A stretch of 64,000 nucleotides of DNA from Episyrphus balteatus (lineage: Eukaryota; Arthropoda; Insecta; Diptera; Syrphidae), in the NCBI RefSeq assembly GCF_945859705.1, contig NC_079136.1, forward strand, positions 92,813,120 through 92,877,119, given 5' to 3'. Below the pieces are notes generated by a model that ran no database searches, was not told the origin of the DNA, and was given only the letters and a program-made list of their open reading frames with translations. The stretch's first letter is position 1; the number at the start of each line of letters is the position of its first letter. A program made the position numbers and the translations under genes. This document shows positions 22,501 through 31,757 of the stretch, piece after piece.

Positions 22501-25500
22501 TTTTGCTACTTGGCTCAAATAAAAAACCAAACGAAGCCAAAATCTTTAAAAAAAAATTGTTTAAGATGTAGTTAAAGAGCAATCTGCTCGATGTTGACGA
22601 TAAAATGACGTTTTTGAACAGCAGCTACTGCAGTTGGGCTGAGTTAGTACAAGCGCAGATCTGACTTTATGAACACGTTTAACGCAGGCCTAAGTTAGAC
22701 AGACGTTTAAGGAAACACCCCAAGCCACCTATACCATCTATGAGACGAAAGCTTAAACGAAAAAACTGTGGCCACAACCAATAACCGCTTAAGTGAGTTA
22801 AGACAACAAATTTTCAGTGGTCTTATGATGCTTTCCAATTCAAAGTTTTAATTTTTTAACTAAAAAAAAAAAACGATAGATTAAAACTTTCTACATCGAG
22901 TTAAGAAAAGATTGACTTGTTTTTTAGGCAAATTAAATAAATTGCACGACTGGGGTCGCACGTACTTGCTCTTATGCTTAAAGTAACTATAATGTTAAAG
23001 CTTTTTATTCAAGAAATTAAAAATTTGATATTTTGAAGAAATTTCATAAGTAGTATAAAAAAATTAAATCTGTTTTTATAATTAACTAGCTAACCCCACC
23101 CGCTTCGCTGAGTGCATTTGAATCATTTATTTTCAAAACATGATAAGTCCACTTTTTTTCAAAATTCGTTTTTTTTTTACTAAATTGTTACTCTAGGGAT
23201 AACTACGTCTATCTTCAAAATAATGTAGTATCTACTCCATCTATATCCGATCTTACAGCTAAGCGAAATATTTTTTTAGTATCAAAAACAGGATAAGTCC
23301 CGGACTTATCATCTTTTGAAAATAAACAACAGCTTTTTATGTGTAAATGCTATATTAAGCTACTGGCTGAAAATCTTAAGTTTAAAGCTTCTTTAAAGTT
23401 AAAGAAGCACTCCGAACATTATACATTATTTTTTAATCTCAAATACTATTTTGTGATAGACTGGAGATGAAAGCAAAATTGTGTACCCATTTTAAAAGAA
23501 ATTTCATATCCGTATATTTTCAAAGTATGATAAGTCCAAAAGCGTTTTTTTTTTTTTTTTATCTTTTGAACTATCGTTCCAAAAATTAAAAACGAAACGG
23601 TATTTTGTACCTAGGCAAAAGTTCTACAAAATATATTTTTTATAAATTTTGCTACACACATCAAAAGAAAATAGAACGTTTTTTTCTTCTCCTGCAAAAT
23701 TTTAAATCATGGACTTATTATGTTTTGAAAATAATGATTCATTTATAAAAAAAATTTAACCTGTGTGAAAATATGTTAACAATTGCGCTCATGGGCAGTC
23801 TTGCCCCAGTCATATCATATCTGATGTACTGGGGTCGAATTACAGCATACGATTACGATCATTCGTTATCGTTTTTACTATTTAAGAAAAAGTTAAAAAT
23901 TTTATTTTTTCACTGTTAAAAATACAACTGACATGACACATGAACAATTTGATGAAAAATCACAAAATTTACCATAATTCTTCGGCGCCTCAACTGAGCT
24001 TGGTAAAACTTACAGACGTGTTCGATTATACTAAAAGGCACGTATTTTATATTGCAAGTGTTGCCAATTTTACTTTTTTTCATACAACGTAGTACAAAAA
24101 TGGTCTTGCCCTAGGGCCGCCAGATAAAATAATATTAATGTCGGGACAACAGGTTTTAAAAGTCGGGACAAATCGGGACACCAAACAAACTTATTTCCTA
24201 CATTTTTTCGGATGGTAAAAATTCCCTGTTTTGACAGGGACTTTTGAATGCGGACTTAAAATATAATGGAGTGTGAATAAATTAAGGCTAACAGCTTTTT
24301 ATCTAAAGCTGGAAGTTTTTCATTTTGGAAATTCTAAGCTTTTGGCATTTACCAGATTTCAATTGTCTGAACTCTAACGAAAGTTATAGTGCTTACAAAC
24401 ATCAAGACGCCACAAAATATCTCAAAAACATGTTTGTAAATTTGGGCCGGTAGTTTTACTGTTCATTTATACACGTGTAATAATAAAAGTGGTAATATAT
24501 TTTCACCAAAAGGGAAACAACACGTAGCAAATGTTTTTAGGAAGAAAATGTCACCTCAGCTAAATGTTTTCGAGAGAGAACAAAAATCATTTTCATCAAT
24601 TTCAAGGGTAAAGCCATTATGAATGTGTTATATCTGAGGTTTCAAAAACTTACTTTTCATTGACATTTCAACATTGTATTTCTGTTTTAACGGTTTAAAA
24701 AAAAGATCAAAATGTTTGATGAATATGATTGTTCGAAATCAATTGAAATTGCTGCACATCAATAGTGATTCATTACGCAGTCACATTTTTTTCTTGCCGA
24801 ACGATTTCAAACAAAGACAGATTAAAAAACAGAAAGTCGGGACAATATCGGGACATTTTGTTAATCGGGACGTCTGGCAGACCCCATAGGCGGTCTTGAA
24901 CCCCATTTCCACTATACTTTTTTATTTAAACACGAACATTGTTCCAATATTTTTTGTAAAAATAAGACCGAGGATCAGAATGTGTGTATTGCTGATCCTG
25001 AGTAATGTTATCTTAACAATAATGCTAAAGTCAGGATTTAAACGATAATAATTAATAATTATTTTGAAGCTTGTCTTAATTAATTTATTAACAAATTAAG
25101 CTAAGTTAGAATTTTAAGAAATCGAGAGTATTTCTTCACTCGTACAAATTAACAGCAATGTAAAGATGGAAGAAAAGGTATTATTTTTTTTGATACAAAC
25201 CATCTACATATTAATACCTTTCAAACAAAAAAAAAATTACCAAAATCGGACCAGCCAAACCCGAGTTTATCGGCCACACACACTTAACGAACTCATTTTT
25301 ATATATAAGATTAAACTCCGTTTTAAATTATCTTAAAAAAAAAACAAATATGCCATTTTATTTCTTGTATAAAAAGGTATTTTTAGAAAAAATTTTTCGA
25401 AAATTGTAGGAGCCGTTTTTTAAAAAAATAGTTTTTTATATATAAAAATTTTTTAACATTTTTCAAAAAAAAAGTTGGGATGCCATTTTGAAGAAATAAT

Positions 25501-27511
25501 TAATTTACACATTAAAACTAAATTTCAAAATTTTTCATTAATCCGTTTTCAAAAAATTGATTTTTCAAAAAAAAATTTTGAAATATTTTTTAAAAAACCA
25601 AAAATGCGTTTTTTGAAAATTTTCTAAAATTTTAATATTATCTTTACTTACACACTTTTGTATAAAAATTTTCATTTGAATCGGGTTAATGTTGTACGAG
25701 ATATTCAGAAACGAAAAAAACCGTTCTATGACAGGTACCGTTAATAACGGTACAAAAAATATTTTTTTTATTTAAAAAGTTGGCTCTTATGTGTTGTACT
25801 ACACACAAAAATTTTAATCAAAATCGTTAGAGCCGTTTTTGAAAAAAATTAACTTTTCTATTTCCGTTATATGGCAGGTACCGTTAGTTTTGGTCATAAA
25901 AAAAAAATTCCATTTCCCCTCTAGGGAATCAGCAAAAACTGCTAACTACCAAGTTTGAAGAAAATCACTTCACTCGTTTAGGCTGCAGCTCCAGATAGAG
26001 ACAGACAGACAGACAGACAGAATTGCCGGACCCACTTTTTTGGCATTCTCCATCATCGTAATGTCATGTAAAATTGTTATCTCGAGTTCGATTTTTTTTA
26101 CGAATCCTAAACTTGCCCTATAGTACCTATATCGCAAGTAAAAATGCAGAGCATTATAATAAAACTTAATTTTTGTTTTCTTTTTCGACCTAAATGGTTA
26201 TTGGTTGTGGCCACAGAAAAAAAAAACTAATTTTGACTGCGCGTTTCATCAGTTCTATTGAAAAGTTTTATTATTTGTGGAAATAACATTTTCAAGATAT
26301 AAATACAAATATTAACCAGTAATGTAATTAATTGAAATGGGACTGCACTGGAAGCTTTGAATTAAAAAAAGAACTATCAAAATCAGTTCGCTCAGTCGAA
26401 AGTTCTGAGGTAAAAAACATAAAAAAGAAATACAATCGAATTTAGAACCTCCACATTTTTAGAAGTTGACAGCAAATTTTAGGAGAGGAGTTTTATGCAG
26501 TTTTATAGCTTTATGCGTTATAATAATGAATTTAAATGTCTGGCAGCTTTAAAATGCGGCTTTATATTGTTTTCAAGGGGTTAAAAAAATGTAGTTTTCC
26601 AACTCATATGAATAAGCTAAATTCATACTATTTCATATTCTAGGAACTGATGCTCAGTCATTTCCTTTAAGCCTGAAGACATCAATCTTGACATTGCGCC
26701 GATCAATACAACTCAAGAAACACATTCTTTTACTTATAAAAACCAATATTTGAATTTGTGACCCGACTTTTTTTTGGAAAAGATTGACAGACTATAAAAT
26801 TGAAAATAAATAGCAGAAGCGGCGTAACGAAGTCCGTCGGGTCAGCTAGTTTCTTTATAAAAAAATATAATTTCTGTTGCTTGTTGGCTTCTTACTTAGT
26901 TTCAACACGTTTGGTTTTAAACTTTTTCAATGGCCTTTTTATTATTTTCTACTTTTTGTCTACATTTATTTTGTTAAATTCCCTTAAATATTAAAATAAA
27001 TTATTACAAACATGAAAAGTGTGAAAGTATTTTTGAAATTGCAACATATTATTTCGCTCCAAATTGTATGTTTGGCCAATGATCATGGTGCAATTGCAAA
27101 TGCTTAATGTAGGCAGTACGTTTAGACAACGTTTGCAGAACTGTGCAATGGTTATTCAAAATATAATGGTTTATTGCCGCCGCACTACCAAACATTGTAG
27201 GTGTAATATACACTTATTCCTGTACTTCTTATTCTAAGGGAATTACAAACAACGATTATTTAACTTTTGATTAAAAGTTATTATACATAGATAAAATAAT
27301 TGCAACTTACCTTCAGAATAAGAAATTTATCTGGTGCCAAGGCTTTCGTTAATTTGTCCATTATATCAAAATTAGATATAGACTTGCCCATTTTATTCGG
27401 TGGCAGAGCCACCGACAAGCTCAACTTGGCCACCGGCTTGAGATACAAACTGTGCGGCAGATAGAGCGGAACACAATCGGTAACATTTGTAATAGTCTGC
27501 AGATTGATCAT
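16521..27511 (-). CDS. AKAP17A: AKAP17A-like SR splicing regulator (A-kinase anchor protein 17A)
   Basis: Coding exons on the minus strand: 27511-27311, 20325-19865, 19799-19542, 18273-18066, 17995-17349 and 17283-16521, giving 845 codons and a TAA stop; all junctions are GT/AG and keep phase. The start is ATG 27511; a GTG two codons earlier was not used. Exon 1 encodes LYLKPVAKLSLSVALPPNK and GKSISN, and exon 2 encodes DFPNRHDWDIFFRDAHYMDE and GERPDTIHFANLPIRWF, as in human AKAP17A. A divergent RRM region, a charged coiled coil (about 260-375) and a C-terminal Arg/Ser domain (about 580-840) follow. The human family member is a nuclear-speckle splicing regulator that anchors protein kinase A; the PKA-binding role here is inferred. 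Within exon 5 a 36-residue unit is duplicated in tandem. The first intron, 7 kb, is filled with transposons; the intron 18274-19541 holds another. Confidence 0.93.
17431..17646 (-). repeat. 108-bp in-frame tandem duplication in AKAP17A exon 5
   Basis: Two adjacent 108-bp copies (17431-17538, 17539-17646) encode the same 36 residues with six to seven changes (residues ~493-564). Each begins AELMKM and ends HGMRGYMPR. The copies are Met/Gly/Pro/Tyr rich, like a low-complexity RNA-binding segment. Confidence 0.9.
18936..19392. mobile_element. 457-bp TIR element with TAA target duplication in AKAP17A intron
   Basis: It starts CAATGGTCTACAA and ends TTGTAGACCTGTG with TAA on each side (18933-18935, 19393-19395). 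An internal inverted repeat of ~39 bp lies at 19040-19078 and 19153-19191. Ends and interior resemble the element at 60276-60852. The 3-bp TAA target suggests a PIF/Harbinger-like family. Confidence 0.75.
21183..21721. mobile_element. 539-bp TIR element, AGGTGCG...CGCACCT, TSD CAG
   Basis: Termini AGGTGCGTTCTTTTT and AAAAAGAACGCACCT form ~30-bp imperfect TIRs; CAG lies on both sides (21180-21182, 21722-21724). Subterminal copies of GTAACTATTTGACA also occur in both orientations. It lies in AKAP17A intron 1. No transposase frame. Confidence 0.85.
22085..22460. repeat. Degenerate ~120-bp tandem repeat, about three to four units
   Basis: Units share TCGG..AAGT(C/T)TGAGAATCG, an AT core and a GAACGATTTTT..GAAATTTT segment. 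Spacing is roughly 120 bp with clear divergence. Confidence 0.6.
23120..23740. mobile_element. 621-bp TIR element flanked by ATTT
   Basis: Ends GAATCATTTATTTTCAAAAC and the near complement at 23721-23740; ATTT stands outside both ends (23116-23119, 23741-23744). Next to each end lies GATAAGTCCA or its complement. It is a relative of 57105-57883. Confidence 0.8.
24114..24885. mobile_element. TIR element with GGCCGCCAGA / TCTGGCAGACC ends, possibly hAT-like
   Basis: Short inverted ends flank ~770 bp that has several TCGGGACA motifs near both termini. Flanks CCCTAGG and CCCATAGG may be a decayed 8-bp target duplication. No coding capacity. Confidence 0.55.
24886..27310. other. Remainder of AKAP17A intron 1
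   Basis: It contains decayed repeat sequence. Bases 25540-26130 include GGTACCGTTAATAACGG and a CAGA tetranucleotide run (26000-26023), related to tracts near 42780-43010, 49370-49500 and 50610. No coding exon or known RNA gene was recognised. The same holds for 20326-21179, 21725-22084 and 22461-22765. Confidence 0.4.
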
Positions 27512-28090
27512 GGTCACGATATTGCAATAAATACAAGAAACGTTTATTTAATTATTATTTATCATACAAATATATATATAAATCAATATATATATAAATG
27601 TACATTAAGAAAATTTTTGTTGTGAGAATTTTTTAACAAAAAAAAAAAAACCAATAGACACACAAATCGTAACCACACTACGTCCGCCCTTAGCGATGCA
27701 AAACTTTCGCGATTCCTTTCTTTTCTTTTTCAGCACTGAAAGAAAAATCTATTGTCCTAAGAAAAAATACATAAGACTTTTTGTTTGCACTTGAAAAATG
27801 GATTAATGTTTTTTAGTTTTCAATTTGAAAAATAAACACGAAGATAATGATGATTAAAAGTGGAAAAGTTCTATATTTCGTTCGATTTTCGGAAAAATGA
27901 AAATCTACAAAACTTCAAAATGGACTACCAAATTTGTATGAGGTTTGCGATGGGTAGCGTTGAATTTGCTGTCAGTTAAGTGCGTTGATGGCCGTCAGTT
28001 TTGAAGAGTAGTGGGAGCAGATTTCCTATAAAACACAGAGCCTCTCAAACAGTTTTAAGTGGGAAACATAATATTTTAGGCGTTCAACGC
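27512..28090. other. Region upstream of AKAP17A (5' UTR and promoter)
   Basis: No TATA box or other defined promoter element could be supported. The transcription start is unknown. Confidence 0.35.
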
Positions 28091-28093
28091 AAG

Positions 28094-28686
28094 CTTTGTA
28101 TATAAAATCTATAGTTGGATTTATGCACAGTACACATAAAAAGGTAATATATTCCGAACTGACATTGGTCGCCAAATTGTCAAAACATGACAATTTGGCG
28201 ACCAATGTCAACTACCGTAATTCTTAATTGTTTAAATTAAGCCTGGTACGCTGCTCGCGCTAAATTTTAGCTGAGATAAAATTCCCATACAAGTTATCGA
28301 TAACTTGTATGGGATCCATTTTATCTCGGCTAAAAATTTTCGATAATTTGTATGGGAGCTAAAATTTAGCGCGAGCTGCGTACCAGGCTTTACCGACGAA
28401 AAACGCACAAAAACCGAAAAACCACGCACACAGCTAATTTTTTAACAGTTATTTACTATTTTCGGAGACGAAACACGCAGAAAATTTGTTATTTTTCTAT
28501 TTATAATTTTTTCAAATGACATTTTATAAATTAAAACAAAAACAAATTTCCTGTTTACTGCGATTGAAATATAAAAATTAAAGGCCGGCCTGACAGATTG
28601 GTGCCCATTTTTTGACAAACAAATTTTGACATTTTTCGGAATATATTACCTTATTATGTGTACTGTGGGATTTATGTACATAGATC
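28094..28686. repeat. Inverted repeat pair around a palindromic MITE
   Basis: TATGTGTACTGTG..ATTTATG at 28636-28685 matches the complement of 28094-28160 (GGTAATATATTCC and CACAGTACACATAA are shared). The pair could be the ends of a ~590-bp element. A second smaller palindrome (TGACATTGGTCGCCAAATTG and complement) sits at 28158-28210. Confidence 0.55.
28242..28392. mobile_element. Palindromic MITE, AAGCCTGGTACGC family (copy 1)
   Basis: Ends AAGCCTGGTACGCTGCTCGC and the near complement GCGAGCTGCGTACCAGGCTT. The interior folds back on itself and holds TATCGATA at 28295-28302. Close relatives are at 37387-37541 and 48508-48640. No coding capacity. Confidence 0.85.
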
Positions 28687-28735
28687 TGCATGCAGAAAAG
28701 TAAAGGGGGATAGATCTATACCTGAAATCCGTACG

Positions 28736-29694
28736 CCCAAGTAACAATTTAGCTTTCATAAGAGTCAATGCAAGCTATTTTTTGACTTGTTTAAGAAGAA
28801 GGACAAGTCTTATGCAAATCATTTTGGCGCACATTACCGAATTTCCCCAAGACCTTCCTCCACAGGCAATCCACAAGCTAATAGCTTGTGACGAACAGCG
28901 TAAAACGACCTTATGCAGGCCTTTTTACAAAACAATGAAACATTTTAGGGAAACTATAGCTTCGCTAAGGAAACTATCATTTGCATTGGGTGTTATAATA
29001 AGGCCTTATGGAGGTTGTTATAAGATGTTGAATTTATGAATAAAAAAAAAAGATTTTATTGATTTTTTTTTTCTTTTAATTTTTTTCTATTTTGTTTTTT
29101 CTTCTTTTTTGGCCATGTCAATGCTTTTCCTGTCGTTCTGAAATGGGAAGAATTTTATTTTAATTGAAAAAGAACACATTTTTGTTTAATTTCACATATG
29201 GCCCCGCCAGGAATCGATCCCACGTACCTCTGCATACCAAGCCAGCACCTTACCAGTAGACCATACTCGAATATTAAAGATGAGTGGCAAAAAGGGAGCT
29301 AATTGAAACCTCACATAAAAATGCAATGTTTTTTTCTAAAGTGTTACAAACATTGCATATCTGCAGGATAAAAGCTTTGCATACTTATTGGTGAAAAACA
29401 GAGAGATGAAAACATTGCATACTTACAAAAACCTTTTGGAACAGGTCTTATGAAAGCCTTCTGCCACTTAAAAATAGAAGGCTTCTTTAAAACGGTTCAA
29501 ACAGGTCTTATGAAGGTCTTCTTTAACTTATATTTACAAGGCTTCTTCTAAACACTTCCAGATAGCCTTAAGGAGACCTCCTTTGTTTCCAAAATGGATG
29601 ATGTGCGTAAGTAAGCCTTAAACTAAACTTATACAAACTATAGCTTGCCGAATCGAAGAAAATGGACCTTATGCAAGTAAAATTGTTACTTGGG
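28736..29694. mobile_element. 959-bp CCCAAGTAAC element, copy 1 (TSD CG)
   Basis: Ends CCCAAGTAACAATTTAGC and AAATTGTTACTTGGG as TIRs. CG stands on both sides (28734-28735, 29695-29696). It holds tRNA-like A and B boxes on the minus strand (29253-29263 and 29210-29220). An 85-codon frame at 28782-29039 is not conserved in copy 3 and is probably chance. No transposase. Confidence 0.9.
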
Positions 29695-29711
29695 CGTCAA
29701 TGAGAGGTATG

Positions 29712-30670
29712 CCCAAGTAACAATTTTACTTGCATAAGGTCCATTTTCTTCGATTCGGCAAGCTATAGTTTGTATAAGTTTAGTTTAAGGCTTACTTACG
29801 CACATCATCCATTTTGGAAACAAAGGAGGTCTCCTTAAGGCTATCTGGAAGTGTTTAGAAGAAGCCTTGTAAATATAAGTTAAAGAAGACCTTCATAAGA
29901 CCTGTTTGAACCGTTTTAAAGAAGCCTTCTATTTTTAAGTGGCAGAAGGCTTTCATAAGACCTGTTCCAAAAGGTTTTTGTAAGTATGCAATGTTTTCAT
30001 CTCTCTGTTTTTCACCAATAAGTATGCAAAGCTTTTATCCTGCAGATATGCAATGTTTGTAACACTTTAGAAAAAAACATTGCATTTTTATGTGAGGTTT
30101 CAATTAGCTCCCTTTTTGCCACTCATCTTTAATATTCGAGTATGGTCTACTGGTAAGGTGCTGGCTTGGTATGCAGAGGTACGTGGGATCGATTCCTGGC
30201 GGGGCCATATGTGAAATTAAACAAAAATGTGTTCTTTTTCAATTAAAATAAAATTCTTCCCATTTCAGAACGACAGGAAAAGCATTGACATGGCCAAAAA
30301 AGAAGAAAAAACAAAATAGAAAAAAATTAAAAGAAAAAAAAAATCAATAAAATCTTTTTTTTTTATTCATAAATTCAACATCTTATAACAACCTCCATAA
30401 GGCCTTATTATAACACCCAATGCAAATGATAGTTTCCTTAGCGAAGCTATAGTTTCCCTAAAATGTTTCATTGTTTTGTAAAAAGGCCTGCATAAGGTCG
30501 TTTTACGCTGTTCGTCACAAGCTATTAGCTTGTGGATTGCCTGTGGAGGAAGGTCTTGGGGAAATTCGGTAATGTGCGCCAAAATGATTTGCATAAGACT
30601 TGTCCTTCTTCTTAAACAAGTCAAAAAATAGCTTGCATTGACTCTTATGAAAGCTAAATTGTTACTTGGG
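29712..30670. mobile_element. 959-bp CCCAAGTAAC element, copy 2, inverted (TSD TG)
   Basis: Same length as copy 1 and, in every stretch compared, its exact reverse complement. TG lies on both sides (29710-29711, 30671-30672). The two copies are separated by 17 bases including their target duplications, forming a ~1.94-kb palindrome. Confidence 0.9.
30136..30208 (+). promoter_or_regulatory. tRNA-like region with Pol III A and B boxes inside the 959-bp element
   Basis: TGGTCTACTGG (30143-30153) fits the A-box consensus at all but one position. GGATCGATTCC (30186-30196) fits the B box GGTTCGANTCC at all but one. Their 32-base spacing is that of a tRNA gene, and a T-arm can form, but the acceptor ends do not pair. 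So it is a tRNA-derived relic or internal promoter rather than a tRNA gene. It is mirrored in copy 1 and present in decayed copies near 31720-35440 and 63451-63527. Confidence 0.6.
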
Positions 30671-30776
30671 TGATGCAGACGAACATGTTAATCTTCCTAT
30701 ATTCTGCATTTGTGAAGATCTCTGCATTTTCATCGACTTTCTCGATAATAATCTTATTTCCAACATCTGTGAATCT

Positions 30777-31010
30777 TAAAAGGTATAACTACAACGGCCA
30801 CTTTTTGCAAAAAGTCAAAAAGTGAAAATTTTCAAACTCATTTTTTGACAGTTTTTTCCGACCACAAAATTAAAAATAATGATGCAGAAAGCTTATTTTT
30901 TGGTTTCAAAAACAATTTTTGTAGTTTTTTCCAGAAACAAATAGCGCTAGAAAGAAATAAAAAATTTTTACTTTTGTAAATTTCCCACTTTTTCACTTTT
31001 TAGGTCTTAA
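30777..31010. mobile_element. ~235-bp AGGCTTAACTACA family MITE, diverged copy
   Basis: Ends resemble TAAGGCTTAACTACATTGGC. The interior shares GATGCAGAAAGCTTATTTT and GTGAAAATTTTCAAAC with copies at 49519-49744 and 61733-61969. Confidence 0.65.
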
Positions 31011-31757
31011 TGCTGGATTTACATACGTCTGCATTTTCAGATCTGCATTGAAAGGAGACACAGTATTTAAGAACCACAGATGTTGGATAGAGAGAGTAGA
31101 TGAAAATGCAGACATCTTCACAAATGCAGATTATAGGAAGATTATGGCGAAGACGAACATGTTCGTCTTCATCAATACCTCTCCTTCATACGTACGGATT
31201 GTACGTATTGTATCTATCCCCCAAGTAACAATTTAGCTTTCATAAGGGTCAACGCAAGCTATTTTTTGGCTTTCATAACAAAAAGGACAGGTCTTATGCA
31301 AATCATTTTGGCACACTTTACCGAAATTGCATAGGACTTTCCTTCACAGGTAATCCACAAGCTAATAGCTTGTGACAAACAGCTTAAAATGGCCTTACGG
31401 AGGTCTTCCTGCAGAGGGTTTGTCTAATGCACAAACCTGATTAATTGCTTAGGATGTTATAATAAGGCCTTATAGAAGTGGTTTAAGGTGTTGTAGAAAA
31501 TGTTTAATTTATGCATAAAAAAAGAGAATTTATTGAATTTTATTTCATTTTTTTTATTTTCTTTAATTTTTTCTGTTTTGTATTTTCTGCATATTATTTT
31601 ATTTATTTTAATTTTTTCCTATTTTGTTTCTTTTCCTTTTGCTTTTTCTGTTGTTCTAAAATGATGAGAATGTTATTTTAATTGAAAAAGAACACATTTT
31701 TTTATTTTCATCACATGGCCCGGCCAGGAATCGATCACACGTACCCCAACAAACATT

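Larger units (their letters stand above)
22766..26216. repeat. Distant perfect inverted repeat, GTGGCCACAACCAATAAC
   Basis: A 21-bp sequence at 22766-22786 recurs as an exact reverse complement at 26196-26216. It may mark the ends of a 3.45-kb element in AKAP17A intron 1, with no open frame inside. The ends sit in A-rich flanks, so a target duplication cannot be judged. Confidence 0.5.
23084..26852. repeat. Second distant inverted repeat, AACTAGCT...AGCTAGTT type
   Basis: AACTAGCTAACCCCACCCGC (23082-23101 area) pairs imperfectly with the complement of GTCGGGTCAGCTAGTTT (26836-26852). Both are followed inward by a CTTCG-type motif. It overlaps but does not nest within the 22766-26216 pair. 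Confidence 0.45.
28706..31220. mobile_element. Palindromic host element interrupted by two 959-bp insertions
   Basis: Left arm pieces (28706-28735, 29695-29711, 30671-30790) joined together match the complement of 31050-31220: both read GGATAGAT, ATCCGTACG, GAGAGGTA, GACGAACATGTT and GCATTTGTGAAGAT in order. The element itself would be roughly 600 bp. A ~235-bp element of another family occupies its middle. Confidence 0.7.

Noticed and set aside
28782..29039. 85-codon frame, repeated as 30367-30624
   Set aside because: The two copies are identical only because the elements are. It is not kept in the diverged copy at 31220, and shows no family motif.
30136..30208. Functional tRNA gene
   Set aside because: The A and B boxes fit but the acceptor stem does not pair and the sequence is part of a repeated element.
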